The notes under the pieces are model-generated. The model ran no database searches. It worked only from the letters and a program-made list of their open reading frames with translations, and was not told the origin of the DNA. This document shows, piece after piece, positions 9,355 to 17,763 of a stretch of DNA of 64,000 bases (positions within the stretch are counted from its first letter, which is position 1; the number at the start of each line of letters is the position of its first letter). The translations under genes and the position numbers were made by a program. Source of the DNA: Lachnospiraceae bacterium (lineage in GTDB: Bacteria; Bacillota; Clostridia; Lachnospirales; Lachnospiraceae); contig CAJTCL010000003.1 of NCBI GenBank assembly GCA_910575005.1, positions 62,001-126,000 of the forward strand. Reading direction: 5' to 3'.

Positions 9355-10563
9355 ATGGGAAAGCAGCCAAATGGATTGGAGCATTATTTTAAACAAGTGG
9401 ATGATAGAAAATTGCGGTTAGGTTATACTACCGGAAGCTGTGCGGCAGCGGCGGCAAAAGCCTCCGCCTATATGCTGTTGTCAGGGGAAGTGGCAGATTA
9501 TGTCAATCTTATGACGCCAAAAGGAATTTCTCTCCACTTAGAGGTGTTGAATGTGGAATGGGGCAGGGGATTTGTCTCCTGCGCCATCCGCAAAGATGCC
9601 GGAGATGATCCTGATGTGACAGATGGTGTATTGATCTATGCCAAAGTTTCTTACCATACAAAAGATCGTTTTTCAGAAAATGATGATAGAGAGCGGATTT
9701 ATATTACTGGCGGTATAGGCGTTGGTCTTGTCACAAAGCCAGGATTGGACCAGCCGCAGGGAGCGCCAGCGATTAACCGCGTACCCAGACAGATGATTAC
9801 AAAGGAATTGGTGTATCTTTGTGAATACTACCAAGTGGTCAAAGGTCTGGATGTGGAGATTTCGGTTCCCCAAGGTGTAGATTTGGCAAAAAAGACTTTT
9901 AATCCCAGACTGGGCATTATGGGGGGCATTTCTATTTTGGGAACGACAGGTATTGTGGAGCCGATGAGTGAATCGGCACTGATTTCCAGTATTCGTCTGG
10001 AATTAAAGCAGCAGGCGGAACTTGGCAGGAAAAGTCTTATCGTCACGCCTGGAAATTATGGGCAGGAATTTTTAAAGAAACATTTCCCATTAAAAATTGA
10101 GGACGCAATAAAATGCAGCAATTTTGTGGGGGAGACTATTGATTATGCCGCGGAGCTCGGGATAGAAGATATTCTTTTTGTAGCGCATATTGGGAAGTTT
10201 ATCAAAGTTGCCGGGGGAATTTTCCAGACCCATTCCAGAATTGCGGATGCACGGATGGAAATCCTCACGGCAAATGCTGTCCTTGCAGGCGCCAGTCAGT
10301 CTCTTTTAAAAGAGCTTATGCAGGTTGTGACTACAGAGGAAGGAATTCGGATTCTGGAAGAAGCCGGCTATCTGGAACAGACAATGGAACATATCATGGA
10401 GCGGATTTTGTTCCATCTTAAGAGACGCAGCTTGGACAGGATAAATTTAGGCGCAATTTTGTTTTCCAGTGAGTTAGGAAAACGCGGACAGGGAAGCGGA
10501 GAACTGGGGCGTACAGCAAATACAGAAGAAATTATCGAGAAGATCAGAAGAATTGGAGCATGA
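9355..10563 (+). CDS. cbiD: Cobalt-precorrin-5B (C1)-methyltransferase CbiD
   Basis: A 402-residue enzyme of the anaerobic cobalamin route that methylates C1 of cobalt-precorrin-5B with S-adenosylmethionine. The diagnostic N-terminal motif G-Y-T-T-G-S-C-A-A-A lies near residue 23, and the length fits the family. It opens block A; the next start (cbiL) lies 1 base beyond its stop, so translation is probably coupled. It sits 32 bases downstream of the giant LRR gene with no hairpin between, so its transcript may start upstream of that gene. Cytoplasmic. Very secure by motif and context. Confidence 0.95.
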   Translation: MGKQPNGLEHYFKQVDDRKLRLGYTTGSCAAAAAKASAYMLLSGEVADYVNLMTPKGISLHLEVLNVEWGRGFVSCAIRKDAGDDPDVTDGVLIYAKVSYHTKDRFSENDDRERIYITGGIGVGLVTKPGLDQPQGAPAINRVPRQMITKELVYLCEYYQVVKGLDVEISVPQGVDLAKKTFNPRLGIMGGISILGTTGIVEPMSESALISSIRLELKQQAELGRKSLIVTPGNYGQEFLKKHFPLKIEDAIKCSNFVGETIDYAAELGIEDILFVAHIGKFIKVAGGIFQTHSRIADARMEILTANAVLAGASQSLLKELMQVVTTEEGIRILEEAGYLEQTMEHIMERILFHLKRRSLDRINLGAILFSSELGKRGQGSGELGRTANTEEIIEKIRRIGA

Positions 10564-10564
10564 T

Positions 10565-11269
10565 ATGACAGGAAAATTATATGGAATTGGCGTTGGGTCT
10601 GGAGATCCAGAACTTTTAACTTTAAAAGCAGTGCGTTTGATTCGAGATTGTGAGATATTGGCAGTGCCAGGAACCATAAAGGAGGAGACGATGGCATATC
10701 AGATTGTTTATCAAGTATTGCCAGAAATTGCGAAAAAAGAGTGTCTGGCCTTGGACATGCCAATGACAAAGGACAGGGAATTGCTTGAGAGAAGCCATGA
10801 AATAGCGTTTGAATTGCTGCGTCAGTCCTTAGATCAAGGGAAAGATGTAGCTTTTTTGACATTAGGAGATCCTTGTATCTATTCCACTTATATCTATATG
10901 CACCAGAGAGCGCTTCAAGCCGGTTATCAAACAGAAATTGTCAGCGGAATTCCGTCTTTTTGTGCTGTCTCTGCACAATTAAATCAAGGATTGGTAGAGA
11001 AATCTCAAATGCTGCATATTATTCCCTCTACTTATGGTATAGAACAGGGCTTAAAACTTCCAGGTACAAAAGTACTAATGAAAGCTGGCAGGAAGCTTAA
11101 GCAGGTCAAAGAGCAGTTACAGTCTGAGAGTTCCAGTGAAAAACAGTTTCAAGTGGCAATGATTGAAAACTGTGGGATGCCAGAAGAACAGATATATCAG
11201 GATATTCCAGATATTCCAGATCAAGCAGGCTATTATACATTGATGATTGTAAAGGAGCAGGGAGTATGA
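10565..11269 (+). CDS. cbiL: Precorrin-2 / cobalt-factor II C20-methyltransferase CbiL
   Basis: A 234-residue SAM-dependent tetrapyrrole methylase adding the C20 methyl group. The start M-T-G-K-L-Y-G-I-G-V-G-S-G-D-P-E carries the glycine-rich first strand of the family; the L-G-D-P-C-I-Y-S-T-Y segment and V-S-G-I-P-S-F match the CobI/CbiL branch. ATG 10565 is chosen over the TTG at 10553 because GGAG sits 7 bases upstream and the family motif begins at once. The end overlaps cbiF in an ATGA junction. Confidence 0.93.
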   Translation: MTGKLYGIGVGSGDPELLTLKAVRLIRDCEILAVPGTIKEETMAYQIVYQVLPEIAKKECLALDMPMTKDRELLERSHEIAFELLRQSLDQGKDVAFLTLGDPCIYSTYIYMHQRALQAGYQTEIVSGIPSFCAVSAQLNQGLVEKSQMLHIIPSTYGIEQGLKLPGTKVLMKAGRKLKQVKEQLQSESSSEKQFQVAMIENCGMPEEQIYQDIPDIPDQAGYYTLMIVKEQGV

Positions 11270-12027
11270 TTTATTTTGTCGGGGCAGGAAGCGGAGCTCC
11301 AGATTTGATTACAGTACGGGGACAGAGGCTTTTACAATGTGCAGATGTGATTATCTATGCTGGTTCCTTGGTAAATCCGTTGCTGTTAGAAGAAAAAAAG
11401 CCACAGTGTCAGGTATACAATAGTGCTAAGATGACTTTAGAGGAAATCTTAGAAGTGATGAAGGAAGCAGAGCAGACTGGAAAGATGACAGTACGGCTCC
11501 ATACAGGAGATCCTTGTCTCTATGGGGCGATACGGGAGCAGATGGATTTATTGGAAGCAGAACAGATCCCATATCAGTATTGTCCTGGTGTCAGCTCTTT
11601 CTGCGGAGCTGCTGCAGCTTTGAATCTGGAATATACATTGCCAGAGGTGTCTCAAAGTGTGGTTATTACTCGTATGGCAGGACGGACGCCAGTTCCAGAA
11701 AAAGAAGAGATCGCATCTTTGGCGGCACACCAGGCAACAATGGTGATTTTTTTAAGTACTGGGATGTTGGAGCTGTTGACAGAACGGCTCTTGGCTGGGG
11801 GATATCAGAAAGATACACCAGCGGCCATTGTCTATAAAGCAACCTGGGAGGAAGAACAGTCCTATATATGTACGGTGGCAACCTTAGCTGAGACGGCCAA
11901 AGCACATGATATTAAAAAGACAGCACTGATTATTGTCGGGGATGTGGTGACACATAGCAGTTATCGTAGAAGTGATCTATATCATCCAGAGTTTGAGACT
12001 GAATTTCGTCCCAAAAAAACATATTAA
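11266..12027 (+). CDS. cbiF: Cobalt-precorrin-4 C11-methyltransferase CbiF
   Basis: A 253-residue tetrapyrrole methylase that methylates C11 in the anaerobic route. Evidence: opening M-I-Y-F-V-G-A-G-S-G-A-P-D-L-I-T, then I-I-Y-A-G-S-L-V and H-T-G-D-P-C-L-Y-G-A, all typical of CobM/CbiF. The start overlaps the cbiL stop by 4 bases (ATGA). A gap of 189 bases with a small terminator-like hairpin follows before cbiG, the only break in block A apart from the 60-base gap before the fusion gene. Confidence 0.94.
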   Translation: MIYFVGAGSGAPDLITVRGQRLLQCADVIIYAGSLVNPLLLEEKKPQCQVYNSAKMTLEEILEVMKEAEQTGKMTVRLHTGDPCLYGAIREQMDLLEAEQIPYQYCPGVSSFCGAAAALNLEYTLPEVSQSVVITRMAGRTPVPEKEEIASLAAHQATMVIFLSTGMLELLTERLLAGGYQKDTPAAIVYKATWEEEQSYICTVATLAETAKAHDIKKTALIIVGDVVTHSSYRRSDLYHPEFETEFRPKKTY

Positions 12028-12083
12028 AATTGAAGTGTCTATTTAAAATCCCTACTATGTGCATACAAGTCAAGCTATTATAT

Positions 12084-12102
12084 GCCTCTGGTGAGGCTTT
12101 TT
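12084..12102 (+). terminator. Small intrinsic terminator or attenuator between cbiF and cbiG
   Basis: GCCTC-TGGT-GAGGC forms a 5-bp stem with a 4-base loop followed by five T. A second hairpin (TGAGGG/CCCTCA) lies just downstream without a T-run. It may only partly end transcription, since cbiG continues the same pathway. Confidence 0.35.
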
Positions 12103-12216
12103 GTGAGGCTTGAGGGCTGATCACCCTCATAAAAAAATATTCATTCTTTTTCAAATGAAGTTGAAAGGTCTGAATATCTATTTTTATGGGTTCTAATAGA
12201 TACAAATGGAGTAAAT

Positions 12217-13557
12217 ATGCGAAAACAGGAACACTTAGTCAATATCGTTAGTTTTACAGAGACCGGAGGCCGCTTGGCCAGGCAGATAAAATCTATTTTG
12301 GAACAAAAATTTATTACAGAGTTACAAGAAGATAGGGGACAGAAAGTTGGCGGAAGTGTTGTTCAGAAATGGAAAACCGCAGAGGATAGCATTTTTCAAG
12401 AATGTCAAAAACAAGAAAACAGACAAGAAACAGACAGAAAAATCGTGGTAATGGTGCAGGAGAGCCAAGCATTGACACAACCTCTAAAAAAATGGTGTAA
12501 GGATGCCTTTGTACAATCTGAAGTGTTGATTTTTGTGGGGGCTGTGGGAATAGCAGTTCGTCTGATTGCCCCATATGTGAAGGATAAATTTGTGGATCCT
12601 GCGGTAGTAGTTGTGGATGAACAGGGGAATTTTGTAATTCCGATTTTGTCAGGGCATGTAGGTGGTGCCAATCAATATTCTATTTTGATTGCCAAAGCCC
12701 TGGGAGCTGCCCCAGTGATCACCACAGCCACAGATTTAAATGGAAAATTTGCAGTGGATGTGTTTGCGGCAAAGAATGGCCTGACAATCTTGGATCGCAT
12801 ATTGGCAAAGAAGATTTCTGCGGCTGTGCTGCGTGGAGAAAGGATTGGATTTTTCTGTGAAGATGACGTTTTAGGCAAGCTCCCAGCGGAATTGGTGTGG
12901 ATGGAAATATCACAAAATAAGAAAATAGAATCTTCCAGAGAAAAGGGGAGGATAGAAAATTTAAAAAATTTTTCGACAGTACAAGAAAAAGATAGTATCA
13001 TATCATCAGATATAATAGTTGCCAAAGAACATATGGATTTGCCAAATTATTATGAAATAATGAAAGATATCAGATATCAAATTCATGTAGGAGTATTTCT
13101 AAAGGAGCATGACAGACAGACGTTATTTTTGCATCCGAAAACCTTAGTGTTGGGAATTGGCTGCAAAAAGGGTAAATCATTGGTGGAAATTGAGGATTTT
13201 GTAAAGCGAAAGTTCCAAGAACAAGAACTTTCCTGGGAGAGTGTCTGTGCAGTGGCCTCCGTGGAGCAAAAAAAACAGGAACAAGGATTACAACAGTTCT
13301 GTCAGAAATGGCAGCTTCCCTTTTATACTTTCTTGCCAGAGGAGCTGGCGGAGGTTCCTGGTGTATTTGCAGAATCGAAGTTTGTGGAATGTACCGTTGG
13401 TGTTGGAAATGTCTGTGAACGTGCAGCAGTGCGATGTGCCACAGCACTGGCGGCACAAGATAAGGTACATTTTCCCAGGCTGTTGTTGCGTAAAACGTCG
13501 GAAAATGGCATTACTCTGGCAATTGCCAAGATAGATTGGAGTGTAAAATTTGAGTAA
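12217..13557 (+). CDS. cbiG: Cobalt-precorrin 5A hydrolase CbiG
   Basis: A 446-residue protein that opens the delta-lactone of cobalt-precorrin-5A, releasing acetaldehyde. The segment F-V-G-A-V-G-I-A-V-R and the I-L-S-G-H-V-G-G-A-N motif define the CbiG N-terminal domain. The C-terminal domain starts near residue 305 (L-V-L-G-I-G-C-K-K-G) and includes the V-G-V-G-N-V-C-E-R-A-A segment. The Lys/Glu-rich central linker (about 230-270) is less conserved. The ribosome site is weak (GGAG). It overlaps the TTG start of cbiH by 8 bases. Confidence 0.94.
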   Translation: MRKQEHLVNIVSFTETGGRLARQIKSILEQKFITELQEDRGQKVGGSVVQKWKTAEDSIFQECQKQENRQETDRKIVVMVQESQALTQPLKKWCKDAFVQSEVLIFVGAVGIAVRLIAPYVKDKFVDPAVVVVDEQGNFVIPILSGHVGGANQYSILIAKALGAAPVITTATDLNGKFAVDVFAAKNGLTILDRILAKKISAAVLRGERIGFFCEDDVLGKLPAELVWMEISQNKKIESSREKGRIENLKNFSTVQEKDSIISSDIIVAKEHMDLPNYYEIMKDIRYQIHVGVFLKEHDRQTLFLHPKTLVLGIGCKKGKSLVEIEDFVKRKFQEQELSWESVCAVASVEQKKQEQGLQQFCQKWQLPFYTFLPEELAEVPGVFAESKFVECTVGVGNVCERAAVRCATALAAQDKVHFPRLLLRKTSENGITLAIAKIDWSVKFE

Positions 13558-14281
13558 ACTTTATGTAGTTGGAATTGGGCCAGGTGCCTATGAGGAAATG
13601 ACTGTGCGTGCTGTGCGAGTCTTGGAGCAGTGTCAGGTAATTGTGGGTTATACAGTGTATGTGAAGTTGGTACAGGAGCATTTTTCAGGAAAAGAATTTC
13701 TTACTACCCCAATGCGTCAGGAGACAAAGCGTTGTCGGCTTGCGCTGGAAACAGCACAGTCTGGCAAAGACACTGCCATGATTTGCAGTGGAGATGCAGG
13801 TATCTATGGTATGGCAGGGTTGTTGTTGGAATTGGGGGCAGAATATCCGCAGGTAGAATTAGAATTTGTGCCAGGAGTGACAGCGGCAGTCAGTGGCGCG
13901 GCGATTCTCGGAGCGCCGCTGATGCATGATTTTGCAGTGATTAGCCTCAGTGATTTAATGACGCCCTGGGAGTTGATTGCACAGCGTCTGTCAGCGGCAG
14001 CAAAGGCAGATTTTGTGATTTGTCTCTATAATCCATCCAGCAAAAAAAGAGCAGATTATTTGAACCGTGCCTGTGAGATTTTATTAAATGACCGTAAGGG
14101 CAGTAATCTATGTGGGGTTGTGAGTAATATCGGCAGAGAGGGAATGTATAGTAGAATTTGTACTTTGCAAGAATTGCAGCAAATTCAGACAGATATGTTT
14201 TCCACAGTATTTATTGGGAATTCACAGACCAAGGAAGTGAATGGGAGAATGGTAACGCCCAGAGGGTACGTTTTACTTTAA
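13550..14281 (+). CDS. cbiH: Precorrin-3B / cobalt-factor III C17-methyltransferase CbiH
   Basis: A 243-residue tetrapyrrole methylase that methylates C17 and contracts the ring. Evidence: S-K-L-Y-V-V-G-I-G-P-G at the start, C-S-G-D-A-G-I-Y-G-M-A, V-P-G-V-T-A-A, and the I-C-L-Y-N-P-S-S segment typical of CobJ/CbiH. A TTG start is required: no ATG precedes the conserved first strand, and a GGAG lies about 9 bases upstream. It overlaps the end of cbiG, implying coupled translation. Confidence 0.93.
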   Translation: MSKLYVVGIGPGAYEEMTVRAVRVLEQCQVIVGYTVYVKLVQEHFSGKEFLTTPMRQETKRCRLALETAQSGKDTAMICSGDAGIYGMAGLLLELGAEYPQVELEFVPGVTAAVSGAAILGAPLMHDFAVISLSDLMTPWELIAQRLSAAAKADFVICLYNPSSKKRADYLNRACEILLNDRKGSNLCGVVSNIGREGMYSRICTLQELQQIQTDMFSTVFIGNSQTKEVNGRMVTPRGYVLL

Positions 14282-14341
14282 AAGCCTTGGACTTATAGGA
14301 AGATTTTAGATATTTACCAGTATGATTTCTTTAAAGCAGGC

Positions 14342-16447
14342 ATGGATAAGATGGAGGAAACAGTGCAGGAAGTATTGATTTTTTCAGGGACAAGTGAGGG
14401 GCGCAAACTGGCCGAACAATTGTTAGAAAGCCAGATTGCTGTAACCGTCAGTGTAGTTACAGATTATGGGCAGGAGGTTATGGAGCAGGGAGCAGAAAAT
14501 TCTTTGCTTGAGGTGCACAGAGGACGTTTGGATTTACCACAAATGGAAAAATTGATTGGTAGCAAATCTTGGAGAGCTGTGGTGGATGCCACCCATCCTT
14601 TCGCGCAGCAAGTGACACAAAATATTGCGCAAGCCTGTGCAAATCAGGGCTGCAAAGTATTACGTCTTTTGCGGCAGGAGGCTGGAAAAGCGAACGGTAG
14701 CGAAGAGTGTCAGTCAGAGAATCAACAGGAATCAGAGTATATTTCACAGGCAAAAATTACCTATGTGGATTCTATGGAGGAGGCGGCAGATTATCTCAAC
14801 CAAACACAGGGAAATATTTTTTTTACGACTGGGAGCAAAGAACTACCGCAATATTTGAGTGTAATTGAGGATATTTCCAGAGTGTATGTCCGCATTCTGC
14901 CAGACGGTGCACAAGTAGAGAAATGCCGCGGTTTGGGCTTAAAGGGCAAACAGATCATCTGTATGCAGGGGCCATTTAGTGAGGCTTTGAATACAGCTAT
15001 GCTCCAGCAGCTTCAGGCGTCTGTGCTGGTCACAAAAGAAACATCCCACGCTGGGGGATTTTCAGAAAAGCTTCGTGCGGCCGCTAAGACAGGAGCGGAA
15101 ACGCTTGTGATTCGTCGTCCCTGCGAATACGGATATTCTATGGAACAAATATTAGACAAATTGGGAGTGAAACGTGCTGCAGAGAGATGTATCACCCTTG
15201 CAGGTATGGGAATGGGAAGTTTATCTAATATGACAAGAGAGGTGTACAAAGCCTGTCAAGATGCCGATCTTATTATTGGAGCTGCACGAATGCTTGATAC
15301 AATAAAGAGCATAGCAAAATCAACGAAGATGCTCTATCACAGTGAAGAAATAATAGAATATGTTGTCACACATCCTCAATACCAAAACATTGTGATTTTA
15401 TTGTCTGGAGATGTGGGATTTTACAGCGGGGCAAAGAAGATAATAGAAGCGTTTTCTAAGAGGGATGAAAGTCAGAAGCGGATAGAAGCTGAGGCATCGT
15501 CAGCCATTGACAAGAAAAAGGCAGGCTATCAATTGCGACTATTATCTGGAGTGCCCTCAGTGGTATATTTTGCCTCTCGGTTGGGGATTCCCTGGGAGGA
15601 TATGGCACTGTTAAGTTTGCATGGCAGACGACAGAATTTAATTGCAGCACTGCAGAACCGTGGAAATGTGTTTGCCTTGATGGATGGAGCTGAGGGGATT
15701 CAAAAGCTGAGTAAGCAACTTTTGGACTATGGTTTTTCAGAAGTAGAAATGAATGTAGGCTGTCAGCTCAGTTATCCGCAGGAAAAAATTTTGCGAGGAA
15801 AACCAGAACAGTTTTTGGATTATAGCGATCAGGGAGTTGCCGTGGTGATTTTGCGCAGTCAACAGGCCAGTGCTTGGGTTGTTACACATGGAATAGCAGA
15901 TACAGAATTTATCCGCGGGGAAGTGCCAATGACCAAAGAGGAAGTGCGCAGTGTCTCTCTGGCAAAGCTGGCTTTGACAGAAGATGCCATTGTCTATGAT
16001 ATTGGAGCGGGAACAGGAAGTGTTGCCATAGAATGTGCCAGACAAGCAGTGAGCGGAAAAATATATGCAATTGAGCGAAATCCCCAGGCATTGGAACTGA
16101 TTAGGAAGAATAAATTAAAACATCGAGTGGATAATTTGGAGCTTGTGGAAGGGGAAGCACCACAATCACTTAGAGAACTTCCGGCGCCTACCCATGCGTT
16201 TATCGGTGGCAGCGGCGGTAATATACGAGAAATCGCAGAAGTGTTATGGAGGAAAAATCCTGCTGTGCGTCTGGTATGGAATGTGGTTTCTCTGGAGACA
16301 CTGAGAGAAATTATGGAATTGATAGAGGACACAACATTTTCTCAAAAGGAAATCGTACAAGTGTCAGTGGCAAAGGCAAAAACTATGGGGAAACACCAAT
16401 TGATGATTGGTCAAAATCCAGTCTATGTGATCACTTTGCAGAAATGA
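14342..16447 (+). CDS. cbiJET: CbiJ-CbiE-CbiT fusion: precorrin-6A reductase, C5- and C15-methyltransferase/decarboxylase
   Basis: A 701-residue three-domain enzyme. Residues about 8-265 are CbiJ/CobK-like (I-F-S-G-T-S-E-G-R-K start; V-V-D-A-T-H-P-F-A), the NADH-dependent reductase. Residues about 284-505 are CbiE-like (I-T-L-A-G-M-G-M-G; L-S-G-D-V-G-F-Y-S-G), the C5-methyltransferase. Residues about 515-701 are CbiT-like with a Rossmann SAM motif D-I-G-A-G-T-G-S at 553 and F-I-G-G-S-G-G. CbiE-CbiT fusions (CobL) are common; adding CbiJ is rarer. A 60-base gap follows cbiH. The ATG at 14351 is an alternative start. The unknown gene downstream begins 7 bases after the stop. Confidence 0.92.
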   Translation: MDKMEETVQEVLIFSGTSEGRKLAEQLLESQIAVTVSVVTDYGQEVMEQGAENSLLEVHRGRLDLPQMEKLIGSKSWRAVVDATHPFAQQVTQNIAQACANQGCKVLRLLRQEAGKANGSEECQSENQQESEYISQAKITYVDSMEEAADYLNQTQGNIFFTTGSKELPQYLSVIEDISRVYVRILPDGAQVEKCRGLGLKGKQIICMQGPFSEALNTAMLQQLQASVLVTKETSHAGGFSEKLRAAAKTGAETLVIRRPCEYGYSMEQILDKLGVKRAAERCITLAGMGMGSLSNMTREVYKACQDADLIIGAARMLDTIKSIAKSTKMLYHSEEIIEYVVTHPQYQNIVILLSGDVGFYSGAKKIIEAFSKRDESQKRIEAEASSAIDKKKAGYQLRLLSGVPSVVYFASRLGIPWEDMALLSLHGRRQNLIAALQNRGNVFALMDGAEGIQKLSKQLLDYGFSEVEMNVGCQLSYPQEKILRGKPEQFLDYSDQGVAVVILRSQQASAWVVTHGIADTEFIRGEVPMTKEEVRSVSLAKLALTEDAIVYDIGAGTGSVAIECARQAVSGKIYAIERNPQALELIRKNKLKHRVDNLELVEGEAPQSLRELPAPTHAFIGGSGGNIREIAEVLWRKNPAVRLVWNVVSLETLREIMELIEDTTFSQKEIVQVSVAKAKTMGKHQLMIGQNPVYVITLQK

Positions 16448-16454
16448 GGAAGTT

Positions 16455-17132
16455 ATGGTAAATAGAGTAAATGGACAAAAATACTACGAATATGCGAAGG
16501 TCAATCGCCAGAAACGAGAATCTACAGAATCTTCAGAATTTCACATGGATATGCAGAATCAAGGTGTGATTTATGAGAAGAGTGAGGAGAAAAAGGAAAC
16601 TTCTAAAGCGGCGGCAAAAGAAGAACCTTCTACAGAAACAGCAGAGAGAGTTCAAACTGGGGTAAAGATTGAGCTTTCCAATCAAAGACAACAGCGGGTC
16701 GAGAGAAGCAGACAGCGAGAGGCTTTGGTAGAACAAGTTCAGGAATTTGCCCAGAAAGCTATTGCGTTTTTAAAAGCTGTGTGGGACAGAGTTTGGAATG
16801 ATGCACCTCAGCAAAAGGAGACAGAATTTCCAGAGGTTTTAGCAGAACGGATGGAAGAAGCAGAGGGGCAGAGCAGAGAGACAGAACTCTATGACCTAGA
16901 GGGCAAGGATATGCTGGCTGAGTCTATCTATAGCCAGGAGGAGATTCGAGCTATATTTCGACGAGGAGATCAAAGAGAAATCCAGGATTTTTTGTCCAAT
17001 CATGGGGAGCGCCATCTTGCCAAAAATTCAGATCTTTTAACACAATATGACAGAAGAGGAACTATTGTGGGGCTTAACCGTTCAGACAAAGAATTGATTT
17101 TACATGGAGGGAAAAATGAGATCAAACTTTAG
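16455..17132 (+). CDS. Unknown hydrophilic protein, probably conserved in Lachnospiraceae
   Basis: A 225-residue charged protein without signal peptide or membrane segment; ATG follows GAGGAAGTT. The first half is Glu/Lys/Ser-rich and probably disordered, with G-V-I-Y-E-K-S-E-E-K-K at about 37. A helical stretch (about 75-115, V-E-Q-V-Q-E-F-A-Q-K-A-I) precedes a compact C-terminal part with N-S-D-L-L-T-Q-Y-D-R-R-G. No enzyme motif is seen. It begins 7 bases after the cbiJET stop and so may be co-transcribed with block A, although nothing links it to corrin chemistry. A short I/V-N-G start with nearby Tyr residues is shared loosely with the protein at 37071. Confidence 0.7.
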   Translation: MVNRVNGQKYYEYAKVNRQKRESTESSEFHMDMQNQGVIYEKSEEKKETSKAAAKEEPSTETAERVQTGVKIELSNQRQQRVERSRQREALVEQVQEFAQKAIAFLKAVWDRVWNDAPQQKETEFPEVLAERMEEAEGQSRETELYDLEGKDMLAESIYSQEEIRAIFRRGDQREIQDFLSNHGERHLAKNSDLLTQYDRRGTIVGLNRSDKELILHGGKNEIKL

Positions 17133-17170
17133 GAGCGTCCAATGAAAATAATATTCACAGTACTAGATAA

Positions 17171-17199
17171 TTGACGGTTAAGTTGTAGTATGATATGAT
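17171..17199 (+). promoter_or_regulatory. Sigma-A-type promoter for the Hpt gene
   Basis: TTGACG and TATGAT separated by 17 bases, about 75 bases upstream of the Hpt start codon. It is one of the clearest promoters in the window and separates this gene from cobalamin block A. Confidence 0.6.
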
Positions 17200-17275
17200 T
17201 ATTAATATATATTTTGCTATTATAAGCATCGTATTTTAATGAAATAAAAGTATACACAGGAAAGGAAGAGTAATT

Positions 17276-17626
17276 ATGGGAATGATAGAGGATTTAAAGG
17301 AGTTAGGGGTAAATACGGAAGAAGGATTAAAGCGCTTAAATGGCAATCAATCTTTTTATGAGAGGATGCTGCGTTCCGTTCCCAAAATGCTGGAAAAAGA
17401 TCCAGTTGACCCAGAATTTCCAGCGAATGATTATGGCGATATTATAGAGAAGACACATGCAATCAAGGGTGCGACAGGGAATTTGTCTTTGACCCCTTTA
17501 TATGAGGCATATACAGAGATTGTGGATTTGCTGCGTGCAGGTAAGCCTGAGGAGGCGCGTAAAATTCTCAAGGACATTCTGCCAGTACAGGAACAGATTT
17601 TAAATACGATTAACCAATATCAATAG
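17276..17626 (+). CDS. Histidine phosphotransfer (Hpt) domain protein
   Basis: A 116-residue single-domain protein. The phosphorylatable histidine is His61 in T-H-A-I-K-G-A-T-G-N-L, the classic Hpt H-x-L/I-K-G pattern within a helical bundle. Such proteins shuttle phosphate between response regulators and hybrid kinases; no partner lies next to it. The start follows AAGGAAGAG. It is monocistronic between its own promoter and an inverted repeat. Confidence 0.85.
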   Translation: MGMIEDLKELGVNTEEGLKRLNGNQSFYERMLRSVPKMLEKDPVDPEFPANDYGDIIEKTHAIKGATGNLSLTPLYEAYTEIVDLLRAGKPEEARKILKDILPVQEQILNTINQYQ

Positions 17627-17635
17627 GTTACGAAG

Positions 17636-17685
17636 AACATGTCTTATTTCTAAGTAATTCATACTATAATATCGCAAGACATGTT
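17636..17685. promoter_or_regulatory. 10-bp inverted repeat upstream of asnB
   Basis: AACATGTCTT and AAGACATGTT form a perfect inverted repeat with a 30-base spacer, directly between the Hpt stop and the asnB promoter region. There is no T-run, so it is more like a bipartite operator or mRNA stem than a terminator. A possible -10 (TATAAT, 17706-17711) lies just downstream. Confidence 0.35.
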
Positions 17686-17763
17686 AGCGCCAGAGTAGTT
17701 TATGGTATAATTCACCTATTTTCTTGATATAATAAATTAAACCGGAAAATAGGAGTTGTGGAT

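Noticed and set aside
9250-9355. Cobalamin riboswitch before cbiD
   Set aside because: The region upstream is coding for BIG2 domains and only 32 bases are non-coding; no B12-box-like element was seen. The other gaps (12028-12216, 20505-20591) also lack one by eye.
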